Part shown: piece after piece, positions 1 through 8,906 of the stretch
Layout: each line of letters opens with the position of its first letter
How positions within the stretch are numbered: position 1 is the first letter of the stretch
Assembly (NCBI RefSeq): GCF_000336935.1
Contig: NZ_AOME01000076.1
Span: 72,511-136,510 of the forward strand
Length of the DNA: 64,000 nt
From: Halococcus salifodinae DSM 8989
GTDB taxonomy: Archaea > Halobacteriota > Halobacteria > Halobacteriales > Halococcaceae
Direction of reading: 5' to 3'
The notes under the pieces: generated by a model
What the model was told of the DNA's origin: nothing
Seen by the model: only the letters and a program-made list of their open reading frames with translations
The model's database searches: none
Program-made: the position numbers and the translations under genes

Positions 1-421
1 CGATGTCCAGCCCTCCGGAGCCGATCGCCAGCATTCCCATCGCGCCCGCGGCCGGCGTGTGCGAGTCCGAGCCGAGCAGCGTCTTTCCAGGTACTCCAAA
101 TCGCTGCTGGTGGACGGGATGGGAGACGCCGTTGCCGGCGGCGGAGTACCAGACGCCCCACTTCTCGCAGGCGCTTTCGAGGAAGAGATGGTCGTCGGGG
201 TTCTTGTTGTCCTCCTGGATCAGGTTGTGATCCACGTACTGGGCCGAGAGTTCGGTCTCGGTCCGCTCGACGTCCATGGCTTCGAGCTCGAGCATCACCA
301 CCGTGCCGGTGGCGTCCTGTGTCAGCGTCTGGTCGATCTCGAGGGCGATCTCCTCGCCTGGTTCCATCTCCCCTTCGACGAGGTGGTCGTCGATGAGTTG
401 CTCCGCGACGGTTCCGGACAT
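1..421 (-). CDS. acnA: Aconitate hydratase, N-terminal part (runs off the window)
   Basis: This TCA-cycle enzyme interconverts citrate and isocitrate in the cytoplasm. Only the first 140 residues are present; the rest lies beyond base 1. The translation shows the family N-terminus (DDHLVEGEMEPGEEI), a QDATGT stretch, and the conserved LGSDSHTPAAGAMGMLAIGSGG segment (given here in two overlapping halves) that helps form the substrate site; the Fe-S cysteines would lie outside the window. The start at 421 matches the N-terminus I recall for haloarchaeal aconitases. An in-frame ATG at 466 would add 15 residues, but these use CAA, TCA and AGG codons unlike the rest of the gene. However, an AT-rich box at about 485-492 sits at leaderless distance from 466. 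The gene is divergent from the oxidoreductase at 515. Confidence 0.9.
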   Translation of the reverse strand, partial: MSGTVAEQLIDDHLVEGEMEPGEEIALEIDQTLTQDATGTVVMLELEAMDVERTETELSAQYVDHNLIQEDNKNPDDHLFLESACEKWGVWYSAAGNGVSHPVHQQRFGVPGKTLLGSDSHTPAAGAMGMLAIGSGGLDI

Positions 422-514
422 GGGCTGGAACCACGTGGGGAACGGCCTTTGCTCTTGCGCTGACATCCCTCGCGCCGGGAAACCGTATTACCGCCGACGG
501 CCGTAGCGCGGGCA

Positions 515-1579
515 ATGGCTCTCGACGGCTACTTCGAGGGGTTCACGAGGCGCGACTGGCAGACGATCGACGAGGGGCAAGTCGAAATCGCCGTGATCGG
601 TCTCGGTGGGTTCGCCCGCGAGCGCGCCCTGCCTGCGATCCGCGACGCGGAGTTCTGCGAGGTCACCGTCCTCGTGAGTGGGTCGCCCGAGAAGGCTGCG
701 GACCTCGCCACGTCGTTCGGCGTCGAGCGGGTGCTTGACTACGAGGCGTTCCGCGACGGAGAGGCCAGCGACGCGTACGACGCGGTCTACGTCGCGACTC
801 CGCCGGCGTTCCACGAGGAGTACGCGACGACCGCCGCCGACCGCGGCAAACACGTCCTCTGTGAGAAGCCCCTCGCCGTGGATCACGCGGCGGCCGAGCG
901 CATCGTCGCGGCCTGTGCAGACGCCGGCGTGGTGTGTATGACAGCCTACCGGCTCCGAACCGAACCCGCGGTCAGGCGGATGCGCGAACTGATCGCCGAC
1001 GGCGCGATCGGCGATCCAGTCCAGGTCCACGGCGGGTTCTCCGCACGGCTGCTCGACGACATGAGCGCCGACACGTGGCGGCTCGATCCCGACGTTGCGG
1101 GCGGCGGCGCGCTGATGGATCTGGGAGTGTACCCGCTCAACACCACCCGCTTCCTGCTCGATGCCGATCCCACGTCGGTGGTGGCCGAGACTCACTCCGG
1201 GGAAGCACCGTTCGACCGCGTGGACGAGCATGTCGCCCTCCAACTCACCTTCCCAGGTGGCGTGACTGCCTCGTGTACGGCGAGTTTCGACGCCCACCCC
1301 GACAGCCGTCTCCAGGTGCTCGGCACCGACGGCCAAGTGCTCATCACCGACCCTTTCGGCGGCGACGTCTCCCAGGAGATCGTGGTCGAGCGCGGCGACA
1401 CTCACACCCGCTACGCCGGCCCGTCGGTCGACGAGGTCCGCGAGGAGTTCGATTACTTCGCGCACTGCGTGCTCACCGGCGAGGACTGTGAGACCGACGG
1501 CGAGGACGGACTCACCGATCTCCGCATCATCGAAGCGGCCTACGAATCCGCTGAGATCGGCGAGCGCGTCGAACTGTAA
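515..1579 (+). CDS. gfo6: Gfo/Idh/MocA-family oxidoreductase, likely NADP-dependent D-xylose 1-dehydrogenase
   Basis: The 354-residue protein has an N-terminal dinucleotide-binding fold (AVIGLGGFARERALPAI, about residues 29-45), the EKPLAV motif of the family (K is catalytic, about residue 119), and a C-terminal GFO_IDH_MocA sheet domain including MDLGVYPLNTTRFLLDADP. Its length, start and spacing closely resemble the D-xylose dehydrogenase Gfo6 described in Haloarcula, which oxidises D-xylose to xylonolactone. Substrate assignment is inference because the family is broad and no other pentose genes are adjacent. The start codon is supported by a box (GTATTA) about 27 nt upstream, fitting a leaderless mRNA. 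Confidence 0.8.
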   Translation: MALDGYFEGFTRRDWQTIDEGQVEIAVIGLGGFARERALPAIRDAEFCEVTVLVSGSPEKAADLATSFGVERVLDYEAFRDGEASDAYDAVYVATPPAFHEEYATTAADRGKHVLCEKPLAVDHAAAERIVAACADAGVVCMTAYRLRTEPAVRRMRELIADGAIGDPVQVHGGFSARLLDDMSADTWRLDPDVAGGGALMDLGVYPLNTTRFLLDADPTSVVAETHSGEAPFDRVDEHVALQLTFPGGVTASCTASFDAHPDSRLQVLGTDGQVLITDPFGGDVSQEIVVERGDTHTRYAGPSVDEVREEFDYFAHCVLTGEDCETDGEDGLTDLRIIEAAYESAEIGERVEL

Positions 1580-1617
1580 CTGTCGAATCAGTCGCCGAGA
1601 AACGTGACTGAACGCCC

Positions 1618-2427
1618 TCACCCCGTCCGGAAGGAGTAATCGAATGCCGGGGCCGAATGGGTGAGCGAGCCCAACGAGATCACGTCGACGCCGGTGGCGG
1701 CGTATTCGGGAACGGTGTCGAGCGTGATCCCGCCGCTCGCCTCCGCGAGCACGCCCGCAGGCAGCGCCTCGACGCCCTCCGAAACCGCCGCGGGCGCGAG
1801 GTTGTCGAACAGCACGATGTCCGCACCCGCTTCGGCGGCCCGCCGGCCCTCGGCGGGGCGCTCGACTTCGACTTCGATCTTCGTGGCGAAGGAGGCACGC
1901 TCCCGGAAGTGCGAAACGGCGTCTTCGAGCCCCATCTCCGCGACGTGGTTGTCCTTCACCATCACCATATGCGAGAGATCGAGCCGGTGGGTGTCGCCGC
2001 CGCCAGCGACGATCGCGCGCTTTTCGACGCCGCGGAGACCGGGCGTGGTCTTGCGCGTCCCCGCGATCCGCACCCCGTCGCTCACCTCGCGGGCGGCGTC
2101 GACGGCCTCCCGGGTTCGAGTGGCGACCCCGGAGGCGTGGCCCGCGACGTTGACCGCAACGCGCTCGCCACGGAGAACTTCGCGCGCCGCACCGTCGGCG
2201 GTCAGAACCGTGTCGCCCGACTCGATCCGATCGCCCGGATCGGCGTGCGTCTCGACCCCGACCCCGAGATGGTCGAAGACCGCGACGGCGGCCTCCAGTC
2301 CGGCCGCGACGCCCGACTCCTTCGCGACCAGTCGTCCCGTCGTCTCGCCCGGCACCTCGTTGGTCACGTCGTGGTGGCCGAGGTCCTCGTGAAGCCACCG
2401 CTCGACCTGGCTACGGGCGACCGGCAT
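1618..2427 (-). CDS. nadC: Nicotinate-nucleotide pyrophosphorylase (carboxylating)
   Basis: NadC converts quinolinate plus PRPP to nicotinate mononucleotide, the third step of de novo NAD synthesis. The 269 residues match the family length. Visible motifs are the N-terminal EDLGHHDVT, the LNVAGHASGVATRT-type segment (VNVAGHASGVATRTREAV), TRKTTPGLR with basic residues that contact quinolinate and phosphate, HRLDLSHMVMVKDNH, KIEVEVE, and the C-terminal EASGGITLDTVPEYAATGVD phosphate-binding loop. It is the last gene of nadA-nadB-nadC, and its start lies 17 nt inside nadB, so translation is probably coupled. Confidence 0.96.
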   Translation of the reverse strand: MPVARSQVERWLHEDLGHHDVTNEVPGETTGRLVAKESGVAAGLEAAVAVFDHLGVGVETHADPGDRIESGDTVLTADGAAREVLRGERVAVNVAGHASGVATRTREAVDAAREVSDGVRIAGTRKTTPGLRGVEKRAIVAGGGDTHRLDLSHMVMVKDNHVAEMGLEDAVSHFRERASFATKIEVEVERPAEGRRAAEAGADIVLFDNLAPAAVSEGVEALPAGVLAEASGGITLDTVPEYAATGVDVISLGSLTHSAPAFDYSFRTG

Positions 2428-4006
2428 GGACCTCGTTCTCTTCGCTGGCGTCGGTCGTATCGGCGCTCTCGTCGACGAGATGATGACAGCCGCGCGACTC
2501 GGCGTTCTCGCTCGCGGCCCGAACGATCAGGAGTGCCGTGACGGTCGCAGCCCGGAGCTCGTAGAGTTCGCGCGAGGTGCGTGTCCGGACGTAGGCGTCG
2601 ACCTCGCCCTTCAGCCGCCGGACCGCCGCGCTCGCGCGCCGGAGGCCGTCGGGGGTGCGGGCGAGGCCGACGTACTCGTCCATCGTCCGCCGGAGTCGGC
2701 CGAACTTCTCTTCAGCGAATGCCTCGGGGAGCGCGGGGTCGCTGTCGCGGAGGTCGGGAGCCTCGACCACCACTGGGGACGCATCGTCCGCGGCGGCGGC
2801 CTGGCCCGCGCGTAGGCCCCACACCAACCCTTCGAGCAGACTCGTCGAGGCGAGCCGGTTCGCGCCATGAACTCCGGTTCGGGAGCACTCCCCGACCGCG
2901 AACAGCCGATCGAGGCTCGTCCGCCCGTGAGAATCGACGTCGATTCCGCCGCATACGAAGTGCTCGGCGGGCGACACCGGAATCCCTGTCTCAACGTCGA
3001 CGCCGCGCTCGTCGCACTTCGCGGCGAGGTCCGGGAACTCCTCTTCGAAGTCGAGCGGCGAGACGTCGAGCACGACATCGCCGGTCCGGTCGCGCTCGCT
3101 CGCCACGGCGCGCGCGACCACGTCCCGCGGCGCGAGTTCGGCGTCAGGGTGGTAGTCAGGCATGAATCGTTCTTCCTCGTCGTTCCGGAGCAGTGCGCCC
3201 TCCCCACGGACGGCTTCGCTCAGCAGGAACGGTTCGTCTCCCGCATACGCCGTCGGATGGAACTGGACGTACTCCATGTCGGATACATCTACGCCGGCGA
3301 GCGCCGCCATCGCGATCCCATCGCCGGTCGCGCCCTCGGGGTTGGTCGAACGGTCGTAGAGTGCGCCGATCCCGCCCGTGGCGAGCACGGTCGCGCCGGC
3401 ATAGATCGGTTCGACGGTCGAATCGGACTCGACCATCGCGCCGTGGACCCGGCCCTCGCGGGTGAGGAGTTCGAGCGCCGCGGTGTCCTCGCGGATCGCC
3501 ACGTTCGGATGGTCGTCGAGATGCGAGAGGAACGGGCCGAGGACGTGGCGGCCGGTGCTCGCGTTCACGTGGAGAATTCGGCGCTCGCCGTGGGCGGCCT
3601 CGCGGCCGTATGCGAACCCGGCGTCGTCCTCGTCGGTGTCGAACGGCACGTCGAGCGTCTCCACGAGCACGTCCTCGACGGCGTCGTTCGCGTTCTCCAC
3701 GAGGACGTCGACCGCCTCGGGGTCGGCCGCGCCGTCGCTCGCCGTGAGGATGTCCTGCTTGAACTCTTCGGGGTGCTCGCGCGAGACCGCGATGCCGCCC
3801 TGGGCCCACCAGCTCGTCGCGTCCGCCGGGCGCTCGGCCTTCGTCACGAGCAACACGTCTTGGCCTGCGCGTGCGGCCGCGAGCGCCGCCGCACAGCCCG
3901 CGACGCCGCTGCCGATTACCAGCGTTTCGGCGGTCGTCGCGTTCGTGTCGTCGGTTTCGTCCGTCTCGCTCGCAGCCTCGCTGCCGTCCGCTTCGGTGCC
4001 AGGCAC
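2411..4006 (-). CDS. nadB: L-aspartate oxidase
   Basis: This flavoenzyme oxidises L-aspartate to iminoaspartate for quinolinate synthase. The FAD-binding signature GSGVAGCAAALAAARAG lies near the N-terminus. The TSWWAQGGIAV, GGIGALYDRSTNPEGATGDG and GGIDVDSHGRTSLDRLFAVG segments and the GANRLASTSLLEGLVWG flavin motif are all typical of NadB. The chosen start is GTG at 4006, directly after the nadA stop (2 nt between them), giving 531 residues. The longer upstream frame overlaps nadA and has no family similarity. The first 24 residues are a Glu/Asp/Thr-rich halophilic extension. Confidence 0.95.
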   Translation of the reverse strand: MPGTEADGSEAASETDETDDTNATTAETLVIGSGVAGCAAALAAARAGQDVLLVTKAERPADATSWWAQGGIAVSREHPEEFKQDILTASDGAADPEAVDVLVENANDAVEDVLVETLDVPFDTDEDDAGFAYGREAAHGERRILHVNASTGRHVLGPFLSHLDDHPNVAIREDTAALELLTREGRVHGAMVESDSTVEPIYAGATVLATGGIGALYDRSTNPEGATGDGIAMAALAGVDVSDMEYVQFHPTAYAGDEPFLLSEAVRGEGALLRNDEEERFMPDYHPDAELAPRDVVARAVASERDRTGDVVLDVSPLDFEEEFPDLAAKCDERGVDVETGIPVSPAEHFVCGGIDVDSHGRTSLDRLFAVGECSRTGVHGANRLASTSLLEGLVWGLRAGQAAAADDASPVVVEAPDLRDSDPALPEAFAEEKFGRLRRTMDEYVGLARTPDGLRRASAAVRRLKGEVDAYVRTRTSRELYELRAATVTALLIVRAASENAESRGCHHLVDESADTTDASEENEVHAGRP

Positions 4007-4008
4007 GG

Positions 4009-5142
4009 TCAGATCTCCAGCATTCGGTCGAGCGCCACGCCGGCGAGTTCCTTTTCGTCGGGCGCGACTTCGATCACGTTTCGCTCGCGGCCCTCGACCA
4101 GCTCTTCGAGCACCCACGTCAGGTAGTTCGGGTCGATCTGGCGCATCGCGTTGCAGTCCATGCACGCGTCGCCGCAGAGGGGAAGGACCTCGATCTCGGG
4201 ATGCCACCGCGCGAGGTGGTTCGCGAGGTGGATTTCGGTCCCGATCGCCCACGTCTCACCGGGATCGGCCTCGGCCACCGTATCGGTGATCGTACTGGTC
4301 GAGCCCACCACGTCCGCAGCCTCGACGACCTCGCGGCGGCACTCGGGATGGACGACCACGTTCGCGTCGGGGTGGTCCTCCCGAATCTCCTCGACGTGAC
4401 TCTCGCGGAAGCGCTCGTGGACCTGGCAGTACCCCTCCCAGAGCACGATGTCGGCCGCCGCGACCTCGCTCGCGTCCTTGCCCTCGGGGTCCCACGGGTC
4501 CCACACAGCAGTATCGTCTTCCATCCCCAACCGGTGAGCGGTGTTCTCTCCGAGGTGTTTGTCGGGGAGAAAGAGCACCTTGTCGCCGCGCTCGAAGGCG
4601 TACTCGAAGGCCCTGTGGGCGTTCGAAGACGTGCAGACGAGCCCGCCCTGCTCGGCACAAAAGGCCTTCAGGTCGGCGTAGGAGTTCATGTACGTCACCG
4701 GGATGATGTTCTCGTCGGGTGCAGCGTCGGTGATCTCCGCCCACGCGGCGTCGACCTGGAGGGCTTCTGCCATCCCCGCCATCGGGCAAGAGGCCTCCAT
4801 CGAGGGGAGGATGACTGTTTGAGAGTCGTCGGTGATGATGTCCGCGGATTCGGCCATGAACGTCACGCCGCAGAACACGACGTGATCGGCGTCGGCCTCG
4901 GCGGCGCGCTTCGAGAGGGCGTACGAATCGCCGATGAAGTCGGCGTGCTCGACGATCTCCTCGCGCTGGTAGTTGTGCCCGAGCACGAGGACGTCGTCGC
5001 CGAGTTCGTCGAGCGCCCGCCCGATGCGCTCCGTACGCTCGGATTCGGACAGTTCCCGGTATCGTGGTGGGAGATGTTCCAGATTGTCGTATTTGAACAG
5101 GCTGAGGTCGGTTTCGAGGTCCGTTGTTTCCAGTTCTGGCAT
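4009..5142 (-). CDS. nadA: Quinolinate synthase
   Basis: NadA condenses iminoaspartate with dihydroxyacetone phosphate to quinolinate using an oxygen-sensitive [4Fe-4S] cluster. The three cysteine contexts expected for cluster binding are visible: VVFCGVTFMAESA, GGLVCTSSNAHRAFE and PLCGDACMDCNAM. LGHNYQREEIVEHADFIGDS and VVHPECRREVVEAADVVGST are further family motifs. The length of 377 is typical of the longer archaeal form. It is the first gene of the nad operon; an AT-rich palindrome lies 45-56 nt upstream (separate entry). Confidence 0.97.
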   Translation of the reverse strand: MPELETTDLETDLSLFKYDNLEHLPPRYRELSESERTERIGRALDELGDDVLVLGHNYQREEIVEHADFIGDSYALSKRAAEADADHVVFCGVTFMAESADIITDDSQTVILPSMEASCPMAGMAEALQVDAAWAEITDAAPDENIIPVTYMNSYADLKAFCAEQGGLVCTSSNAHRAFEYAFERGDKVLFLPDKHLGENTAHRLGMEDDTAVWDPWDPEGKDASEVAAADIVLWEGYCQVHERFRESHVEEIREDHPDANVVVHPECRREVVEAADVVGSTSTITDTVAEADPGETWAIGTEIHLANHLARWHPEIEVLPLCGDACMDCNAMRQIDPNYLTWVLEELVEGRERNVIEVAPDEKELAGVALDRMLEI

Positions 5143-5186
5143 GTGTTTCGAGACTCCGGTAGCACTAGCCCACGGTGGCCATTATT

Positions 5187-5198
5187 GAAAATATTTTC
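5187..5198. promoter_or_regulatory. Perfect AT-rich palindrome upstream of nadA
   Basis: GAAAATATTTTC is a perfect 12-bp palindrome and is nested in a wider TTGAA-N11-TTCAA arrangement (5185-5205). It lies 45-56 bp before the nadA start in GC-rich surroundings, overlapping the likely TATA region of the minus-strand promoter. It may be the core promoter, an operator for an NAD-responsive repressor, or both. No regulator can be named from sequence. Confidence 0.5.
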
Positions 5199-5273
5199 TC
5201 TTCAAAACGTATCTGCCGGGACCACAAGCTATCGATTTCGACAACAGGAGGATCCGATCGCCGCGAACCGGGC

Positions 5274-6842
5274 TCAGCGCGCGTCGTAGACGATCTCGCC
5301 GTCGATGATCGTTGCCGCGACATCGATGGCCGCGATGTCGTCTGGCTGGTCCCACGGCGAGCGGTCGAGCGCGACGAGATCGCCACGCTTGCCTGGTTCG
5401 ATCGTTCCCAGCCGATCCTCGTCGAAGCCGGCGTACGCCGCGCCGCGGGTGTACGCCCGGAGCGCCTCGGTCACGGGGAGTCGCTGGACGTCGGCGGGCG
5501 CGTTCACGGAGTGGTGGACGCCAAGCAGCGGGTCGAGCGGCATGCAGTCGCTGCCGAAGGCGAGTCGAACTCCGGCGTCGCGGAGTTCTCGAAGTGGGTT
5601 CGAGCGTCGCCGGCGCTCGGAACCGATCCGGGCGTCGTAGAGCCCTCCCTCATCCGCCCACTTCAGGAAGTTCGGCTGGACCGACGCCACCACGTCGAGA
5701 TCGGCGAAGCGGTCGATGGCCCCATCGAAGGGAAGTTCGGCGTGCTCGATCCGGTGACGTGCGCCGCCGGGATCGTCGGTCGCCGCGTAGGCCGCGAGGA
5801 CCTCGTCGACCGCCCTGTCGCCGATGGCGTGGGCCGTCACCTGGAAGCCGGCGCCGTCGGCACGTTCGACGATCTCACGGAGTTCGGCGGGCGGAACGAC
5901 CCACTGACCAGTGGCCCCGCCGTCAGCGGTTTCGGTCTCAGTGTCGGCGTACGGCTCGGTCAGTTTCGCGGTCCGTGCGCCGATGCTCCCGTCGGTGAAG
6001 GTCTTGATCGCGCCCGTCCGCACGAACTCGCTGCCGTGGTTGGTCGCGAGGCCGGTTTCGATCGCGGCGTCGAGGTGATCGCTCCAGTAGTTGATTCGGA
6101 CTCGGAGCGCGAGCTCCCCTGCGGAATCGAGGTCGCGGTAGACCCGCGGTGCGTGGGAGTGCCGGATCATGTCGTGGACGCCGGTGACGCCGCGTTCGTT
6201 GGCGTGTTCCTGGGCGGCAAGGAGGAGGTCGCGGGTCTCGTTGCGGTCGGGCGCGATCGCTTCTCGAACGGGGCCGAGCGCATCCTCGACGAGCACGCCC
6301 GTGGGATCGCCGTTCTCGGTTCGGACATCGCCCTCGGGAAGCCGGTCGCCGAGGCGATCGAGGGCGACGCCGTTCACGCCCCCGGTGTGCATGTCCTCGC
6401 GGAACGCGACCACCGGTCGCGTCTCGCTCACCCGATCGAGGTCTTCCCGGTCGAGATAGCGCGACTCCTCCCACGCGCTCTCGTCGTAGCCGAAGCCCAG
6501 AACCCACTCGCGGTCGGTCTCACCGTCGTCGAGTTCGTCGGCGCGCTCTGCGAGCAGCGAGACCGCTTCGTCGGGCGAGGTGGCGTCGGCGAGGTCGGCG
6601 TGGACGAGGCGCTTGCCGAGCTCCTCCATATGCGTGTGGGCGTCGATGAATCCCGGGAGGAGCACGCGGCCGTCGAGGTCGATCGTGTGGGTGTCGACGC
6701 CCGCGAGGAAGTCGATCTCGTACGTCGACCCCACCCGGATGATCTCGCCGTCGCGGACGGCGACCGCCTCGGCGGTCTCGTCGGGATCGGTCAGCGTGTG
6801 GACCGCGGCGTTCGTAAGCACCAGATCCGCAGCGTCGGTCAT
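5274..6842 (-). CDS. Amidohydrolase family protein (YtcJ-like)
   Basis: The 522-residue predicted metal-dependent hydrolase has the layout of the amidohydrolase-3/YtcJ group: an N-terminal composite beta-domain, PGFIDAHTHMEELGK with the HxH metal pair at about residues 70-72, TAHAIGDRAVDEVLAAY with a further metal histidine, RHRIEHAELP, the FGSDCMPLDPLLGVH aspartate region, and the closing LGTIEPGKRGDLVALDR motif. The substrate is unknown; relatives act on N-substituted amino acids, formamides or cyclic amides. The ATG at 6842 is chosen because the composite domain begins there. It stands alone, divergent from HMG-CoA reductase. Confidence 0.9.
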   Translation of the reverse strand: MTDAADLVLTNAAVHTLTDPDETAEAVAVRDGEIIRVGSTYEIDFLAGVDTHTIDLDGRVLLPGFIDAHTHMEELGKRLVHADLADATSPDEAVSLLAERADELDDGETDREWVLGFGYDESAWEESRYLDREDLDRVSETRPVVAFREDMHTGGVNGVALDRLGDRLPEGDVRTENGDPTGVLVEDALGPVREAIAPDRNETRDLLLAAQEHANERGVTGVHDMIRHSHAPRVYRDLDSAGELALRVRINYWSDHLDAAIETGLATNHGSEFVRTGAIKTFTDGSIGARTAKLTEPYADTETETADGGATGQWVVPPAELREIVERADGAGFQVTAHAIGDRAVDEVLAAYAATDDPGGARHRIEHAELPFDGAIDRFADLDVVASVQPNFLKWADEGGLYDARIGSERRRRSNPLRELRDAGVRLAFGSDCMPLDPLLGVHHSVNAPADVQRLPVTEALRAYTRGAAYAGFDEDRLGTIEPGKRGDLVALDRSPWDQPDDIAAIDVAATIIDGEIVYDAR

Positions 6843-6960
6843 GGCGTTGGAACGATCGGGTGGGCAATAAGGATACAGCCAGCGAAGCGGGCGTGTAGGA
6901 TGGGTGATGAGCCAATGCCGAGTACGATGGTACTGATGTCGCTGCTGCGGTAGTTGTGGT

Positions 6961-7070
6961 TGGCGCGCGGGAGCGCGCCAAAGCGCGCGACTCGTGCGAG
7001 GGATGACCGAGGGAGCGCAACGACCGAGGGAGTCGGTTGGGGAGGCTCGTGGCTTGTGGTTCTCATTTGT
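6961..7070 (+). repeat. Dispersed intergenic repeat module A, copy 1
   Basis: This copy lies in the 353-bp divergent gap between the amidohydrolase and HMG-CoA reductase. It begins with the hairpin-forming GGCGCGCGGGAGCGCGCC, continues with CGACTCGTGCGAGGGATGA, and ends with GTCGGTTGGGGAGG and TTGTGGTTCTCATTTG. The same ordered blocks recur at about 10675, 14808 (reverse), 35382 (reverse) and 40338. Short open frames crossing it on both strands are by-products of the repeat. The rest of the gap contains only the HMG-CoA reductase promoter box (about 7164-7174). Confidence 0.8.
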
Positions 7071-7195
7071 GTCGGCATCGTAGCGGTCTCGACGACGGTG
7101 ATAGTCACCGGACATCCTCATGACACGAAGCAGTCCTAGCCAGCAAGCACACCAGAGAGGGTAACGCTTAGGCGGCGGCCACCCGCTGTCGAGGT

Positions 7196-8410
7196 ATGAG
7201 CGACGCTGCCGACCTCGCCGAGCGCGTTCGATCGGGCGACCTCGCGCTCCACGACCTCGACGATCACGCCGATCCCGCAACCGCGACCGAAGCCCGACGT
7301 CGGGTCGTCGCGCGCGCGACCGACACCGATCTCGACGGGGTGGGAGCAACTGCCCTCGATCCAACCGACGCCGTCGGAACGACCATCGAGAACATGATCG
7401 GCGCAGTCGAAATCCCGCTCGGCGTCGCCGGCCCTCTTCCTGTGGCGGGCGGCGCGGCCGACGACGAACACTACCTTCCGCTCGCGACAACCGAGGGCGC
7501 GCTGGTCGCCTCGGTCAACCGCGGCTGTTCGATCCTCCGCGCGGCCGAGGGCGCGAACGCCAGGGTCACGAAGCGCTCGATGACCCGCGCGCCAGTCTTT
7601 CGAGTGGCCGATGTGGTCGAGGCCGAGGCGGTCGTCTCGTGGGTGCGCGAGAACCGCGACGCACTCCGGAACGCCGCCGAGGAGACCACGAGCCACGGCG
7701 AACTCACGGACGTGACGCCCTACGTCGTGGGTGACTCGGTGTTCCTCCGCTTCGGTTACGACACCAAGGACGCGATGGGGATGAACATGGCGACCATCGC
7801 CACGCGAGCGGCCAGCGAGGTAGTCGAAGCCGAGACGTCCGCCGACCTCGTGGCGCTGTCGGGCAACCTCTGTACCGACAAGAAGCCCGCCGCGATCAAC
7901 GCGGTCGAGGGTCGCGGTCGGAGCGTGGTGGCCGACGTGACGATCCCGAACGAGGTGGTGGAGGATCGACTCCACGCCACGCCCGACGCGATCGCCGAGG
8001 TCAACACCCGAAAGAACCTCATCGGGTCGGCGAAAGCCGGAAGTTTGGGATTCAACGCCCACGCCGCGAACGTGGTGGCGGGCGTCTTCCTCGCCACCGG
8101 CCAGGACGCCGCTCAGGTGGTCGAGGGAGCGAACGCGATCACGACCGTCGAAGCCAGGGGAGACGAACTCTACGCCAGCGTCTCGCTCGCGAGTCTCGAA
8201 GTCGGAACGGTGGGTGGCGGGACGAAACTGCCCACCCAGTCGGCAGCGCTCTCGCTGCTCGGCGTGGCTGGGGGTGGCGACCCGCCCGGCGCGAACGCCG
8301 ACCGCCTCGCGGAAGTGATCGCCGCGGGCGCGCTCGCTGGCGAACTCTCCCTCCTCGGAGCGCTCGCCTCACGGAACCTGTCGAGCGCCCACGAAGAGCT
8401 TGGACGGTGA
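7196..8410 (+). CDS. hmgA: Hydroxymethylglutaryl-CoA reductase (NADPH), class I
   Basis: This enzyme makes mevalonate for archaeal isoprenoid lipids, carotenoids and quinones, and is the statin target in haloarchaea. The 404 residues show ENMIGAVEIPLGVAGPL, TTEGALVASVNRGC (catalytic Glu), DAMGMNMAT (catalytic Asp), SGNLCTDKKPAAIN (catalytic Lys), and a C-terminal SSAHEELGR carrying the catalytic His. No membrane anchor is present, as expected for the archaeal form. A TTAGG-type box about 27 nt before the ATG suggests a leaderless transcript. Confidence 0.97.
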   Translation: MSDAADLAERVRSGDLALHDLDDHADPATATEARRRVVARATDTDLDGVGATALDPTDAVGTTIENMIGAVEIPLGVAGPLPVAGGAADDEHYLPLATTEGALVASVNRGCSILRAAEGANARVTKRSMTRAPVFRVADVVEAEAVVSWVRENRDALRNAAEETTSHGELTDVTPYVVGDSVFLRFGYDTKDAMGMNMATIATRAASEVVEAETSADLVALSGNLCTDKKPAAINAVEGRGRSVVADVTIPNEVVEDRLHATPDAIAEVNTRKNLIGSAKAGSLGFNAHAANVVAGVFLATGQDAAQVVEGANAITTVEARGDELYASVSLASLEVGTVGGGTKLPTQSAALSLLGVAGGGDPPGANADRLAEVIAAGALAGELSLLGALASRNLSSAHEELGR

Positions 8411-8482
8411 GGCCCGACCGGCGCTGCGACCGCCGCCACACGAGACCGGTGCCGACATAACCGGCGAGCCAGTAGGCGAGCC

Positions 8483-8857
8483 ATGACCGAGATCGATCGC
8501 GTCCGTGCCGAGCCAGATCTCGTCGTGACGGCGCTCCAGCAGAAGTTCCTCGAACCCAACCCCGTCGGCGAGCCCGCGATCCGTGTCGCGCCCGACGGCG
8601 AGGCGGAGCTGTTCGTCCACGAGGACGGGTTCGAACAGCCCGCGGAGGGTGTCGATCTGCATCCCGAGCGCTTCGTCGGCGACGAACTCGATCTCCCCGA
8701 TCCCGACGCCGATCTCGACGACGAGGCGATCGAGGCACTCGGCGAGCGGCTCGGCTCGGAGGTTCGACCGGCGCTGCGGAACGACGTCGATCTCAACGCC
8801 GACCGCGACGAGGCCGAACACATCGTCCCGGTCGAGTACGAATCCAACGACCCGTAG
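8483..8857 (+). CDS. Conserved haloarchaeal-type small acidic protein, unknown function
   Basis: This 124-residue soluble protein is very acidic, with no cysteine and no membrane segment. It carries a central LDLPDPDADLDDEAIEAL acidic stretch and ends with EHIVPVEYESNDP. I do not recognise a named family. A coding assignment is supported by strong codon bias, the acidic composition and an upstream CATAAC box at leaderless distance (about 8457). It is convergent with the membrane protein at 8907-9254. Confidence 0.75.
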   Translation: MTEIDRVRAEPDLVVTALQQKFLEPNPVGEPAIRVAPDGEAELFVHEDGFEQPAEGVDLHPERFVGDELDLPDPDADLDDEAIEALGERLGSEVRPALRNDVDLNADRDEAEHIVPVEYESNDP

Positions 8858-8906
8858 TTCAGCGTCACGATCCGGTTCGATCGGATCGACGAACGACGGA
8901 CTCCTT

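Noticed and set aside
421-466. Aconitase starting at 466 with a 15-residue extension
   Set aside because: The extension has atypical codons and no family match, although the promoter spacing leaves it possible.
488-2398. 636-residue minus-strand frame over the oxidoreductase and nadC
   Set aside because: Arg/Gly-rich shadow frame; the genuine genes in other frames have full domain motifs.
6839-7139. Open frames on both strands between the amidohydrolase and HMG-CoA reductase, one with a membrane-like segment
   Set aside because: They run through module A, and similar Ser/Pro/Arg-rich peptides (SLPNRF, SSLARV) appear antisense at every module A copy, so they reflect the repeat and not coding conservation.
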